Shown piece after piece: positions 41,325 to 56,230 of a stretch of 64,000 nucleotides of DNA. The position numbers and the translations under genes were made by a program. The stretch is taken from the NCBI GenBank assembly GCA_030063045.1, contig JAQSEB010000142.1, positions 1,054,001 to 1,118,000 of the forward strand, given 5' to 3'. A model generated the notes under the pieces. That model searched no databases. It saw only the letters and a list, made by a program, of their open reading frames with translations, and was not told where the DNA came from. Source of the stretch: Pratylenchus scribneri. Lineage: Eukaryota > Nematoda > Chromadorea > Rhabditida > Pratylenchidae. Each line of letters begins with the position of its first letter. The first letter of the stretch is position 1.

Positions 41325-44300
41325 TTTTACAACGAGTAGAAACCCGGACTCGAGCTTTTACAACGAGTAGAAACCCGGACTCGAGCACAACGAGTAGAAA
41401 CCCAGACTCGAGCTTTTACAACGAGTAGAAACCCGGACTCGAGCTTTTACAACGGGTTGAAACCCGGACTCGAGCTTTTACAACGGGTTGAAACCCGGAC
41501 TCGAGCTTTTATAACGGGTTGAAACCCGGACTCATGGGTTGAAACCCGGACTCGAGCTTTTACAACGGGTTGAAACCCGGACTCGAGCTTTTACAACGAG
41601 TAGAAACCCGGACTCGAGCTTTTACAACGGGTTGAAACCCGGATTAATGGGTTGAAACCCGGACTCGAGCTTTTACAACGGGTTGAAACCCGGATTCATG
41701 GGTTGAAACCCGGACTCGAGCTTTTACAACGGGTTGAAACCCGGATTCATGGGTTGAAACCCGGACTCGAGCTTTTACAACGGGTTGAAACCCGGATTCG
41801 TGGGTTGAAACCCGGACTCGAGCTTTTACAACGGGTTGAAACCCGGACTCGAGCTTTTACAACGGGTTGAAACCCGGACTCGAGCTTTTACAACGAGTAG
41901 AAACCCGGACTCGAGCTTTTACAACGGGTTGAAACCCGGACTCGAGCTTTTACAACGAGTAGAAACCCGGACTCGAGCTTTTACAACGAGTAGAAACCCA
42001 GACTCGAGATTTTATAACGGGTTGAAACCCGGATTCGTGGGTTGAAACCCGGACTCGAGCTTTTACAACGGGTTGAAACCCGGACTCGAGCTTTTACAAC
42101 GAGTAGAAACCCGGACTCGAGCTTTTACAACGAGTAGAAACCCAGACTCAAGATTTTATAACGGGTTGAAACCCGGATTCGTGGGTTGAAACCCGGACTC
42201 GAGCTTTTACAACGGGTTGAAACCCGGACTCGAGCTTTTACAACGGGTTGAAACCCGGATTCATGGGTTGAAACCCGGACTCGAGCTTTTACAACGGGTT
42301 GAAACCCGGACTCGAGCTTTTACAACGGGTTGAAACCCGGATTCATGGGTTGAAACCCGGACTCATGGGTTGAAACCCGGACTCGAGCTTCTACAACGGG
42401 TTGAAACCCGGATTCGTGGGTTGAAACCCGGACTCGAGCTTTTACAACGGGTTGAAACCCGGACTCGTGGGTTGAAACCCGGACTCGAGCTTTTACAACG
42501 GGTTGAAACCCGGACTCGAGCTTTTACAACGAGTAGAAACCCGGACTCGAGCTTTTACAACGAGTAGAAACCCAGACTCAAGATTTTATAACGGGTTGAA
42601 ACCCGGATTCGTGGGTTGAAACCCGGACTCGAGCTTTTACAACGGGTTGAAACCCGGACTCGAGCTTTTACAACGGGTTGAAACCCGGATTCATGGGTTG
42701 AAACCCGGACTCGAGCTTTTACAACGGGTTGAAACCCGGACTCGAGCTTTTACAACGGGTTGAAACCCGGATTCATGGGTTGAAACCCGGACTCATGGGT
42801 TGAAACCCGGACTCGAGCTTCTACAACGGGTTGAAACCCGGATTCGTGGGTTGAAACCCGGACTCGAGCTTTTACAACGGGTTGAAACCCGGACTCGAGC
42901 TTTTACAACGGGTTGAAACCCGGACTCGAGCTTTTACAACGAGTAGAAACCCGGACTCGAGCTTTTACAACGAGTAGAAACCCAGACTCGAGATTTTATA
43001 ACTGGTTGAAACCCGGATTCGTGGGTTGAAACCCGGACTCGAGCTTTTACAACGGGTTGAAACCCGGACTCGAGCTTTTACAACGGGTTGAAACCCGGAC
43101 TCGAGCTTTTACAACGAGTAGAAACCCGGACTCGAGCTTTTACAACGGGTTGAAACCCGGACTCAAGCTTTTACAACGGGTTGAAACCCGGACTCATGGG
43201 TTGAAACCCGGACTCGAGCTTTTACAACGGGTTGAAACCCGGATTCATGGGTTGAAACCCGGAATCGAGCTTTTACAAGGGGTTGAAACCCGGATTCATG
43301 GGTTGAAACCCGGACTCATGGGTTGAAACCCGGACTCGAGCTTTTACAAGGGGTTGAAACCCGGACTAATGGGTTGAAACCCGGACTCGAGCTTTTACAA
43401 CGGGTTGAAACCCGGATTCATGGGTTGAAACCCGGACTCATGAGTTGAAACTCGGACTCATGGGTTGAAACCCGGACTCGAGCTTTTACAACGAGTAGAA
43501 ACCCGGACTCGAGCTTTTACAACGAGTAGAAACCCAGACTCGAGATTTTATAACGGGTTGAAACCCGGATTCGTGGGTTGAAACCCGGACTCGAGCTTTT
43601 ACAACGGGTTGAAACCCGGACTCGAGCTTTTACAACGGGTTGAAACCCGGACTCATGGGTTGAAACCCGGACTCGAGCTTTTACAACGGGTTGAAACCCG
43701 GACTCGAGCTTTTACAACGGGTTGAAACCCGGACTCGAGCTTTTACAACGAGTAGAAACCCGGACTCGAGCTTTTACAACGGGTTGAAACCCGGATTCAT
43801 GGGTTGAAACCCGGAATCGAGCTTTTACAACGAGTAGAAACCCGGACTCGAGCTTTTACAACGGGTTGAAACCCGGATTCATGGGTTGAAACCCGGAATC
43901 GAGCTTTTACAAGGGGTTGAAACCCGGATTCATGGGTTGAAACCCGGACTCATGGGTTGAAACCCGGACACGAGCTTTTACAAGGGGAAACCCGGACTAA
44001 TGGGTTGAAACCCGGACTCGAGCTTTTACAACGGGTTGAAACCCGGATTCATGGGTTGAAACCCGGACTCATGAGTTGAAACTCGGACTCATGGGTTGTA
44101 ACCCGGACTCATGAGTTGAAACTCGGACTCATGGGTTGAAACCCGGACTCGAGCTTTTACAACGAGTAGAAACCCGGACTCGAGCTTTTACAACGAGTAG
44201 AAACCCGGACTTGAGCTTTTACAACGAGTAGAAACCCGGACTCGAGCTTTTACAACGAGTAGAAACCCGGACTCGAGCTTTTACAACGGGTTGAAACCCG

Positions 44301-47300
44301 GACTCGAGCTTTTACAACGGGTTGAAACCCGGAATCGAGCTTTTACAAGGGGTTGAAACCCGGATTCATGGGTTGAAACCCGGATTCGAGCTTTTACAAC
44401 GGGTTGAAACCCGGATTCATGGGTTGAAACCCGGACTCATGAGTTGAAACTCGGACTCATGGGTTGAAACCCGGACTCGAGCTTTTACAACGAGTAGAAA
44501 CCCGGACTCGAGCTTTTACAACGAGTAGAAACCCGGACTTGAGCTTTTACAACGAGTAGAAACCCGGACTCGAGCTTTTACAACGAGTAGAAACCCGGAC
44601 TCGAGCTTTTACAACGAGTAGAAACCCGGACTCGAGCTTTTACAACGGGTTGAAACCCGGACTCGAGCTTTTACAACGGGTTGAAACCCGGACTCGAGCT
44701 TTTACAACGGGTTGAAACCCGGACTCATGAGTTGAAACTCGGACTCATGGGTTGAAACCCGGACTCGAGCTTTTACAACGAGTAGAAACCCGGACTCGAG
44801 CTTTTACAACGAGTAGAAACCCGGACTTGAGCTTTTACAACGAGTAGAAACCCGGACTCGAGCTTTTACAACGAGTAGAAACCCGGACTCGAGCTTTTAC
44901 AACGGGTTGAAACCCGGACTCGAACTTTTACAACGGGTTGAAACCCGGAATCGAGCTTTTACAAGGGGTTGAAACCCGGATTCATGGGTTGAAACCCGGA
45001 TTCGAGCTTTTACAACGGGTTGAAACCCGGATTCATGGGTTGAAACCCGGACTCATGAGTTGAAACTCGGACTCATGGGTTGAAACCCGGACTCGAGCTT
45101 TTACAACGAGTAGAAACCCGGACTCGAGCTTTTACAACGAGTAGAAACCCGGACTTGAGCTTTTACAACGAGTAGAAACCCGGACTCGAGCTTTTACAAC
45201 GAGTAGAAACCCGGACTCGAGCTTTTACAACGGGTTGAAACCCGGATTCATGGGTTGAAACCCGGAATCGAGCTTTTACAAGGGGTTGAAACCCGGATTC
45301 ATGGGTTGAAACCCGGACTCATGGGTTGAAACCCGGACACGAGCTTTTACAAGGGGTTGAAACCCGGACTAATGGGTTGAAACCCGGACTCGAGCTTTTA
45401 CAATGGGTTGAAACCCGGATTCATGGGTTGAAACCCGGACTCATGAGTTTAAACTCGGACTCATGGGTTGAAACCCGGACTCGAGCTTTTACAACGAGTA
45501 GAAACCCGGACTCGAGCTTTTACAACGAGTAGAAACCCAGACTCGAGATTTTATAACGGGTTGAAACCCGGATTCGCGGGTTGAAACCCGGACTCGAGCT
45601 TTTACAACGGGTTGAAACCCGGACTCGAGCTTTTACAACGGGTTGAAACCCGGACTCATGGGTTGAAACCCGGACTCGAGCTTTTACAACGGGTTGAAAC
45701 CCGGACTCGAGCTTTTACAACGGGTTGAAACCCGGATTCATGAGTTGAAACTCGGACTCATAGGTTGAAACCCGGACTCGAGCTTTTACAACGAGTAGAA
45801 ACCCGGACTCGAGCTTTTACAACGAGTAGAAACCCAGACTCGAGATTTTATAACGGGTTGAAACCCGGATTCGTGGGTTGAAACCCGGACTCGAGCTTTT
45901 ACAACGGGTTGAAACCCGGACTCGAGCTTTTACAACGGGTTGAAACCCGGACTCATGGGTTGAAACCCGGACTCGAGCTTTTACAACGGGTTGAAACCCG
46001 GACTCGAGCTTTTACAACGGGTTGAAACCCGGATTCATGGGTTGAAACCCGGACTCGAGCTTTTACAAGGGGTTGAAACCCGGATTCATGGGTTGAAACC
46101 CGGACTCATGGGTTGAAACCCGGACTCGAGCTTTTACAAGGGGTTGAAATCCGGACTAATGGGTTGAAACCCGGATTCGAGCTTTTACAACGGGTTGAAA
46201 CCCGGATTCATGGGTTGAAACCCGGACTCATGAGTTGAAACTCGGACTCATGGGTTGAAACCCGGACTCGAGCTTTTACAACGAGTAGAAACCCGGACTC
46301 GAGCTTTTACAACGAGTAGAAACCCGGACTTGAGCTTTTACAACGAGTAGAAACCCGGACTCGAGCTTTTACAACGAGTAGAAACCCGGACTCGAGCTTT
46401 TACAACGGGTTGAAACCCGGACTCGAGCTTTTACAACGGGTTGAAATCCGGACTCGAGCTTTTACAAGGGGTTGAAACCCGGATTCATGGGTTGAAACCC
46501 GGACTCATGGGTTGAAACCCGGACTCGAGCTTTTACAAGGGGTTGAAATCCGGACTAATGGGTTGAAACCCGGATTCGAGCTTTTACAACGGGTTGAAAC
46601 CCGGATTCATGGGTTGAAACCCGGACTCATGAGTTGAAACTCGGACTCATGGGTTGAAACCCGGACTCGAGCTTTTACAACGAGTAGAAACCCGGACTCG
46701 AGCTTTTACAACGAGTAGAAACCCGGACTTGAGCTTTTACAACGAGTAGAAACCCGGACTCGAGCTATTACAACGAGTAGAAACCCGGACTCGAGCTTTT
46801 ACAACGGGTTGAAACCCGGACTCGAGCTTTTACAAGGGGTTGAAACCCGGATTCATGGGTTGAAACCCGGACTCATGGGTTGAAACCCGGACTCGAGCTT
46901 TTACAAGGGGTTGAAATCCGGACTAATGGGTTGAAACCCGGATTCGAGCTTTTACAACGGGTTGAAACCCGGATTCATGGGTTGAAACCCGGACTCATGA
47001 GTTGAAACTCGGACTCATGGGTTGAAACCCGGACTCGAGCTTTTACAACGAGTAGAAACCCGGACTCGAGCTTTTACAACGAGTAGAAACCCGGACTTGA
47101 GCTTTTACAACGAGTAGAAACCCGGACTCGAGCTTTTACAACGAGTAGAAACCCGGACTCGAGCTTTTACAACGGGTTGAAACCCGGACTCGAGCTTTTA
47201 CAACGGGTTGAAACCCGGAATCGAGCTTTTACAAGGGGTTGAAACCCGGATTCATGGGTTGAAACCGGGATTCGAGCTTTTACAACGGGTTGAAACCCGG

Positions 47301-50300
47301 ATTCATGGGTTGAAACCCGGACTCATGAGTTGAAACTCGGACTCATGGGTTGAAACCCGGACTCGAGCTTTTACAACGAGTAGAAACCCGGACTCGAGCT
47401 TTTACAACGAGTAGAAACCCGGACTTGAGCTTTTACAACGAGTAGAAACCCGGACTCGAGCTTTTACAACGAGTAGAAACCCGGACTCGAGCTTTTACAA
47501 CGGGTTGAAACCCGGACTCGAGCTTTTACAAGGGGTTGAAACCCGGATTCATGGGTTGAAACCCGGACTCATGGGTTGAAACCCGGACTCGAGCTTTTAC
47601 AAGGGGTTGAAATCCGGACTAATGGGTTGAAACCCGGATTCGAGCTTTTACAACGGGTTGAAACCCGGATTCATGGGTTGAAACCCGGACTCATGAGTTG
47701 AAACTCGGACTCATGGGTTGAAACCCGGACTCGAGCTTTTACAACGAGTAGAAACCCGGACTCGAGCTTTTACAACGAGTAGAAACCCGGACTTGAGCTT
47801 TTACAACGAGTAGAAACCCGGACTCGAGCTTTTACAACGAGTAGAAACCCGGACTCGAGCTTTTACAACGGGTTGAAACCCGGACTCGAGCTTTTACAAC
47901 GGGTTGAAACCCGGAATCGAGCTTTTACAAGGGGTTGAAACCCGGATTCATGGGTTGAAACCCGGACTCATGGGTTGAAACCTGGACTCGAGCTTTTACA
48001 AGGGTTGAAACCCGGACTAATGGGTTGAAACCCGGACTCGAGCTTTTACAACGGGTTGAAACACGGATTCATGGGTTGAAACTCGGACTCATGAGTTGAA
48101 ACTCGGACTCATGGGTTGAAACCCGGACTCGAGCTTTTACAACGAGTAGAAACCCGGACTCGAGCTTTTACAACGAGTAGAAACCCAGACTCGAGATTTT
48201 ATAACGGGTTGAAACCCGGATTCGTGGGTTGAAACCCGGACTCGAGCTTTTACAACGGGTTGAAACCCGGACTCGAGCTTTTACAACGGGTTGAAACCCG
48301 GACTCATGGGTTGAAACCCGGACTCGAGCTTTTACAACGGGTTGAAACCCGGACTCGAGCTTTTACAACGGGTTGAAACCCGGATTCATGAGTTGAAACT
48401 CGGACTCATGGGTTGAAACCCGGACTCGAGCTTTTACAACGAGTAGAAACCCGGACTCGAGCTTTTACAACGAGTAGAAACCCAGACTCGAGATTTTATA
48501 ACGGGTTGAAACCCGGATTCGTGGGTTGAAACCCGGACTCGAGCTTTTACAACGGGTTGAAACCCGGACTCGAGCTTTTACAACGGGTTGAAACCCGGAC
48601 TCATGGGTTGAAACCCGGACTCGAGCTTTTACAACGGGTTGAAACCCGGACTCGAGCTTTTACAACGGGTTGAAACCCGGACTCGAGCTTTTACAACGAG
48701 TAGAAACCCGGACTCGAGCTTTTACAACGGGTTGAAACCCGGACTCAAGCTTTTACAACGGGTTGAAACCCGGAATCGAGCTTTTACAAGGGGTTGAAAC
48801 CCGGATTCATGGGTTGAAACCCGGACTCATGGGTTGAAACCCGGACACGAGCTTTTACAAGGGGAAACCCGGACTAATGGGTTGAAACCCGGACTCGAGC
48901 TTTTACAACGGGTTGAAACCCGGATTCATGGGTTGAAACCCGGACTCATGAGTTGAAACTCGGACTCATGGGTTGTAACCCGGACTCATGAGTTGAAACT
49001 CGGACTCATGGGTTGAAACCCGGACTCGAGCTTTTACAACGAGTAGAAACCCGGACTCGAGCTTTTACAACGAGTAGAAACCCGGACTTGAGCTTTTACA
49101 ACGAGTAGAAACCCGGACTCGAGCTTTTACAACGAGTAGAAACCCGGACTCGAGCTTTTACAACGGGTTGAAACCCGGACTCGAGCTTTTACAACGGGTT
49201 GAAACCCGGAATCGAGCTTTTACAGGGGGTTGAAACCCGGATTCATGGGTTGAAACCCGGATTCGAGCTTTTACAACGGGTTGAAACCCGGATTCATGGG
49301 TTGAAACCCGGACTCATGAGTTGAAACTCGGACTCATGGGTTGAAACCCGGACTCGAGCTTTTACAACGAGTAGAAACCCGGACTCGAGCTTTTACAACG
49401 AGTAGAAACCCGGACTTGAGCTTTTACAACGAGTAGAAACCCGGACTCGAGCTTTTACAACGAGTAGAAACCCGGACTCGAGCTTTTACAACGAGTAGAA
49501 ACCCGGACTCGAGCTTTTACAACGGGTTGAAACCCGGACTCGAGCTTTTACAACGGGTTGAAACCCGGACTCGAGCTTTTACAACGGGTTGAAACCCGGA
49601 CTCATGAGTTGAAACTCGGACTCATGGGTTGAAACCCGGACTCGAGCTTTTACAACGAGTAGAAACCCGGACTCGAGCTTTTACAACGAGTAGAAACCCG
49701 GACTTGAGCTTTTACAACGAGTAGAAACCCGGACTCGAGCTTTTACAACGAGTAGAAACCCGGACTCGAGCTTTTACAACGGGTTGAAACCCGGACTCGA
49801 GCTTTTACAACGGGTTGAAACCCGGAATCGAGCTTTTACAAGGGGTTGAAACCCGGATTCATGGGTTGAAACCCGGATTCGAGCTTTTACAACGGGTTGA
49901 AACCCGGATTCATGGGTTGAAACCCGGACTCATGAGTTGAAACTCGGACTCATGGGTTGAAACCCGGACTCGAGCTTTTACAACGAGTAGAAACCCGGAC
50001 TCGAGCTTTTACAACGAGTAGAAACCCGGACTTGAGCTTTTACAACGAGTAGAAACCCGGACTCGAGCTTTTACAACGAGTAGAAACCCGGACTCGAGCT
50101 TTTACAACGGGTTGAAACCCGGATTCATGGGTTGAAACCCGGAATCGAGCTTTTACAAGGGGTTGAAACCCGGATTCATGGGTTGAAACCCGGACTCATG
50201 GGTTGAAACCCGGACACGAGCTTTTACAAGGGGTTGAAACCCGGACTAATGGGTTGAAACCCGGACTCGAGCTTTTACAATGGGTTGAAACCCGGATTCA

Positions 50301-53300
50301 TGGGTTGAAACCCGGACTCATGAGTTTAAACTCGGACTCATGGGTTGAAACCCGGACTCGAGCTTTTACAACGAGTAGAAACCCGGACTCGAGCTTTTAC
50401 AACGAGTAGAAACCCAGACTCGAGATTTTATAACGGGTTGAAACCCGGATTCGCGGGTTGAAACCCGGACTCGAGCTTTTACAACGGGTTGAAACCCGGA
50501 CTCGAGCTTTTACAACGGGTTGAAACCCGGACTCATGGGTTGAAACCCGGACTCGAGCTTTTACAACGGGTTGAAACCCGGACTCGAGCTTTTACAACGG
50601 GTTGAAACCCGGATTCATGGGTTGAAACCCGGACTCGAGCTTTTACAACGGGTTGAAACCCGGACTCGAGCTTTTACAACGGGTTGAAACCCGGACTCGA
50701 GCTTTTACAACGAGTAGAAACCCGGACTCGAGCTTTTACAACGAGTAGAAACCCGGACTCGAGCTTTTACAACGAGTAGAAACCCAGACTCGAGATTTTA
50801 TAACGGGTTGAAACCCGGATTCGTGGGTTGAAACCCGGACTCGAGCTTTTACAACGGGTTGAAACCCGGACTCGAGCTTTTACAACGGGTTGAAACCCGG
50901 ACTCATGGGTTGAAGCCCGGACTCGAGCTTTTACAACGGGTTGAAACCCGGACTCGAGCTTTTACAACGGGTTGAAACCCGGATTCATGGGTTGAAACCC
51001 GGACTCGAGCTTTTACAAGGGGTTGAAACCCGGACTCGAGCTTTTACAACGGGTTGAAACCCGGACTCATGGGTTGAAACCCGGACTCGAGCTTTTACAA
51101 CGGGTTGAAACCCGGACTCGAGCTTTTACAACGGGTTGAAACCCGGATTCATGAGTTGAAACTCGGACTCATGGGTTGAAACCCGGACTCGAGCTTTTAC
51201 AACGAGTAGAAACCCGGACTCGAGCTTTTACAACGAGTAGAAACCCAGACTCGAGATTTTATAACGGGTTGAAACCCGGATTCGTGGGTTGAAACCCGGA
51301 CTCGAGCTTTTACAACGGGTTGAAACCCGGACTCGAGCTTTTACAACGGGTTGAAACCCGGACTCATGGGTTGAAACCCGGACTCGAGCTTTTACAACAG
51401 GTTGAAACCCGGACTCGAGCTTTTACAACGGGTTGAAACCCGGACTCGAGCTTTTACAACGAGTAGAAACCCGGACTCGAGCTTTTACAACGGGTTGAAA
51501 CCCGGACTCAAGCTTTTACAACGGGTTGAAACCCGGAATCGAGCTTTTACAAGGGGTTGAAACCCGGATTCATGGGTTGAAACCCGGACTCATGGGTTGA
51601 AACCCGGACACGAGCTTTTACAAGGGGAAACCCGGACTAATGGGTTGAAACCCGGACTCGAGCTTTTACAACGGGTTGAAACCCGGATTCATGGGTTGAA
51701 ACCCGGACTCATGAGTTGAAACTCGGACTCATGGGTTGTAACCCGGACTCATGAGTTGAAACTCGGACTCATGGGTTGAAACCCGGACTCGAGCTTTTAC
51801 AACGAGTAGAAACCCGGACTCGAGCTTTTACAACGAGTAGAAACCCGGACTTGAGCTTTTACAACGAGTAGAAACCCGGACTCGAGCTTTTACAACGAGT
51901 AGAAACCCGGACTCGAGCTTTTACAACGGGTTGAAACCCGGACTCGAGCTTTTACAACGGGTTGAAACCCGGAATCGAGCTTTTACAAGGGGTTGAAACC
52001 CGGATTCATGGGTTGAAACCCGGATTCGAGCTTTTACAACGGGTTGAAACCCGGATTCATGGGTTGAAACCCGGTCATGAGTTGAAACTCGGACTCATGG
52101 GTTGAAACCCGGACTCGAGCTTTTACAACGAGTAGAAACCCGGACTCGAGCTTTTACAACGAGTAGAAACCCGGACTTGAGCTTTTACAACGAGTAGAAA
52201 CCCGGACTCGAGCTTTTACAACGAGTAGAAACCCGGACTCGAGCTTTTACAACGAGTAGAAACCCGGACTCGAGCTTTTACAACGGGTTGAAACCCGGAC
52301 TCGAGCTTTTACAACGGGTTGAAACCCGGACTCGAGCTTTTACAACGGGTTGAAACCCGGACTCATGAGTTGAAACTCGGACTCATGGGTTGAAACCCGG
52401 ACTCGAGCTTTTACAACGAGTAGAAACCCGGACTCGAGCTTTTACAACGAGTAGAAACCCGGACTTGAGCTTTTACAACGAGTAGAAACCCGGACTCGAG
52501 CTTTTACAACGAGTAGAAACCCGGACTCGAGCTTTTACAACGGGTTGAAACCCGGACTCATGGGTTGAAGCCCGGACTCGAGCTTTTACAACGGGTTGAA
52601 ACCCGGACTCGAGCTTTTACAACGGGTTGAAACCCGGATTCATGGGTTGAAACCCGGACTCGAGCTTTTACAAGGGGTTGAAACCCGGACTCGAGCTTTT
52701 ACAACGGGTTGAAACCCGGAATCGAGCTTTTACAAGGGGTTGAAACCCGGATTCATGGGTTGAAACCCGGATTCGAGCTTTTACAACGGGTTGAAACCCG
52801 GATTCATGGGTTGAAACCCGGACTCATGAGTTGAAACTCGGACTCATGGGTTGAAACCCGGACTCGAGCTTTTACAACGAGTAGAAACCCGGACTCGAGC
52901 TTTTACAACGAGTAGAAACCCGGACTTGAGCTTTTACAACGAGTAGAAACCCGGACTCGAGCTTTTACAACGAGTAGAAACCCGGACTCGAGCTTTTACA
53001 ACGGGTTGAAACCCGGATTCATGGGTTGAAACCCGGAATCGAGCTTTTACAAGGGGTTGAAACCCGGATTCATGGGTTGAAACCCGGACTCATGGGTTGA
53101 AACCCGGACACGAGCTTTTACAAGGGGTTGAAACCCGGACTAATGGGTTGAAACCCGGACTCGAGCTTTTACAATGGGTTGAAACCCGGATTCATGGGTT
53201 GAAACCCGGATTCGAGCTTTTACAACGGGTTGAAACCCGGATTCATGGGTTGAAACCCGGACTCATGAGTTGAAACTCGGACTCATGGGTTGAAACCCGG

Positions 53301-56230
53301 ACTCGAGCTTTTACAACGAGTAGAAACCCGGACTCGAGCTTTTACAACGAGTAGAAACCCGGACTTGAGCTTTTACAACGAGTAGAAACCCGGACTCGAG
53401 CTTTTACAACGAGTAGAAACCCGGACTCGAGCTTTTACAACGGGTTGAAACCCGGATTCATGGGTTGAAACCCGGAATCGAGCTTTTACAAGGGGTTGAA
53501 ACCCGGATTCATGGGTTGAAACCCGGACTCATGGGTTGAAACCCGGACACGAGCTTTTACAAGGGGTTGAAACCCGGACTAATGGGTTGAAACCCGGACT
53601 CGAGCTTTTACAATGGGTTGAAACCCGGATTCATGGGTTGAAACCCGGACTCATGAGTTTAAACTCGGACTCATGGGTTGAAACCCGGACTCGAGCTTTT
53701 ACAACGAGTAGAAACCCGGACTCGAGCTTTTACAACGAGTAGAAACCCAGACTCGAGATTTTATAACGGGTTGAAACCCGGATTCGCGGGTTGAAACCCG
53801 GACTCGAGCTTTTACAACGGGTTGAAACCCGGACTCGAGCTTTTACAACGGGTTGAAACCCGGACTCATGGGTTGAAACCCGGACTCGAGCTTTTACAAC
53901 GGGTTGAAACCCGGACTCGAGCTTTTACAACGGGTTGAAACCCGGATTCATGAGTTGAAACCCGGACTCATGGGTTGAAACCCGGACTCGAGCTTTTACA
54001 ACGAGTAGAAACCCGGACTCGAGCTTTTACAACGAGTAGAAACCCAGACTCGAGATTTTATAACGGGTTGAAACCCGGATTCGTGGGTTGAAACCCGGAC
54101 TCGAGCTTTTACAACGGGTTGAAACCCGGACTCGAGCTTTTACAACGGGTTGAAACCCGGACTCATGGGTTGAAACCCGGACTCGAGCTTTTACAACGGG
54201 TTGAAACCCGGACTCGAGCTTTTACAACGGGTTGAAACCCGGATTCATGGGTTGAAACCCGGACTCGAGCTTTTACAAGGGGTTGAAACCCGGATTCATG
54301 GGTTGAAACCCGGACTCATGGGTTGAAACCCGGACTCGAGCTTTTACAAGGGGTTGAAATCCGGACTAATGGGTTGAAACCCGGATTCGAGCTTTTACAA
54401 CGGGTTGAAACCCGGATTCATGGGTTGAAACCCGGACTCATGAGTTGAAACTCGGACTCATGGGTTGAAACCCGGACTCGAGCTTTTACAACGAGTAGAA
54501 ACCCGGACTCGAGCTTTTACAACGAGTAGAAACCCGGACTTGAGCTTTTACAACGAGTAGAAACCCGGACTCGAGCTTTTACAACGAGTAGAAACCCGGA
54601 CTCGAGCTTTTACAACGGGTTGAAACCCGGACTCGAGCTTTTACAACGGGTTGAAATCCGGACTCGAGCTTTTACAAGGGGTTGAAACCCGGATTCATGG
54701 GTTGAAACCCGGACTCATGGGTTGAAACCCGGACTCGAGCTTTTACAAGGGGTTGAAATCCGGACTAATGGGTTGAAACCCGGATTCGAGCTTTTACAAC
54801 GGGTTGAAACCCGGATTCATGGGTTGAAACCCGGACTCATGAGTTGAAACTCGGACTCATGGGTTGAAACCCGGACTCGAGCTTTTACAACGAGTAGAAA
54901 CCCGGACTCGAGCTTTTACAACGAGTAGAAACCCGGACTTGAGCTTTTACAACGAGTAGAAACCCGGACTCGAGCTTTTACAACGAGTAGAAACCCGGAC
55001 TCGAGCTTTTACAACGGGTTGAAACCCGGACTCGAGCTTTTACAAGGGGTTGAAACCCGGATTCATGGGTTGAAACCCGGACTCATGGGTTGAAACCCGG
55101 ACTCGAGCTTTTACAAGGGGTTGAAATCCGGACTAATGGGTTGAAACCCGGATTCGAGCTTTTAAACGGGTTGAAACCCGGATTCATGGGTTGAAACCCG
55201 GACTCATGAGTTGAAACTCGGACTCATGGGTTGAAACCCGGACTCGAGCTTTTACAACGAGTAGAAACCCGGACTCGAGCTTTTACAACGAGTAGAAACC
55301 CGGACTTGAGCTTTTACAACGAGTAGAAACCCGGACTCGAGCTTTTACAACGAGTAGAAACCCGGACTCGAGCTTTTACAACGGGTTGAAACCCGGACTC
55401 GAGCTTTTACAACGGGTTGAAACCCGGAATCGAGCTTTTACAAGGGGTTGAAACCCGGATTCATGGGTTGAAACCGGGATTCGAGCTTTTACAACGGGTT
55501 GAAACCCGGATTCATGGGTTGAAACCCGGACTCATGAGTTGAAACTCGGACTCATGGGTTGAAACCCGGACTCGAGAGCTTTTACAACGAGTAGAAACCC
55601 GGACTCGAGCTTTTACAACGAGTAGAAACCCGGACTTGAGCTTTTACAACGAGTAGAAACCCGGACTCGAGCTTTTACAACGAGTAGAAACCCGGACTCG
55701 AGCTTTTACAACGGGTTGAAACCCGGACTCGAGCTTTTACAAGGGGTTGAAACCCGGATTCATGGGTTGAAACCCGGACTCATGGGTTGAAACCCGGACT
55801 CGAGCTTTTACAAGGGGTTGAAATCCGGACTAATGGGTTGAAACCCGGATTCGAGCTTTTACAACGGGTTGAAACCCGGATTCATGGGTTGAAACCCGGA
55901 CTCATGAGTTGAAACTCGGACTCATGGGTTGAAACCCGGACTCGAGCTTTTACAACGAGTAGAAACCCGGACTCGAGCTTTTACAACGAGTAGAAACCCG
56001 GACTTGAGCTTTTACAACGAGTAGAAACCCGGACTCGAGCTTTTACAACGAGTAGAAACCCGGACTCGAGCTTTTACAACGGGTTGAAACCCGGACTCGA
56101 GCTTTTACAACGGGTTGAAACCCGGAATCGAGCTTTTACAAGGGGTTGAAACCCGGATTCATGGGTTGAAACCCGGACTCATGGGTTGAAACCCGGACTC
56201 GAGCTTTTACAAGGGTTGAAACCCGGACTA
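41325..56230. repeat. Satellite, 31/20-bp units with higher-order structure
   Basis: Basic unit is GGGTTGAAACCCGGACTCGAG plus CTTTTACAAC (31 bp). A 20-bp form, GGGTTGAAACCCGGACTCAT, lacks the CTTTTACAAC part. Common variants: GAGTAGAAACCCGG starts, AAGGGG in place of AACGGG, GGATTCAT ends, GAGTTGAAACTC pairs, and a CCCAGACTCGAGATTTTATA cassette. Mixed units form blocks of roughly 290-400 bp, marked by GGACTTGAGC at about 44208, 44537, 44827, 45152, 46328, 46728, 47095, 47423 and 47791. Blocks near 45.0-48.0 kb match 53.2-56.2 kb at an offset of about 8.21 kb, and 43.9-45.7 kb matches 48.8-50.6 kb at about 4.88 kb. Open frames across it are artefacts. Confidence 0.95.

Noticed and set aside
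41652..53742. Open frames of 65-89 codons (KPGLELLQRVETR type) across the satellite
   Set aside because: They follow from the repeat sequence, change with unit mix, and the 31-bp unit is not a multiple of three. The identical frames at 45326, 50203 and 53536 show block duplication, not a gene family.
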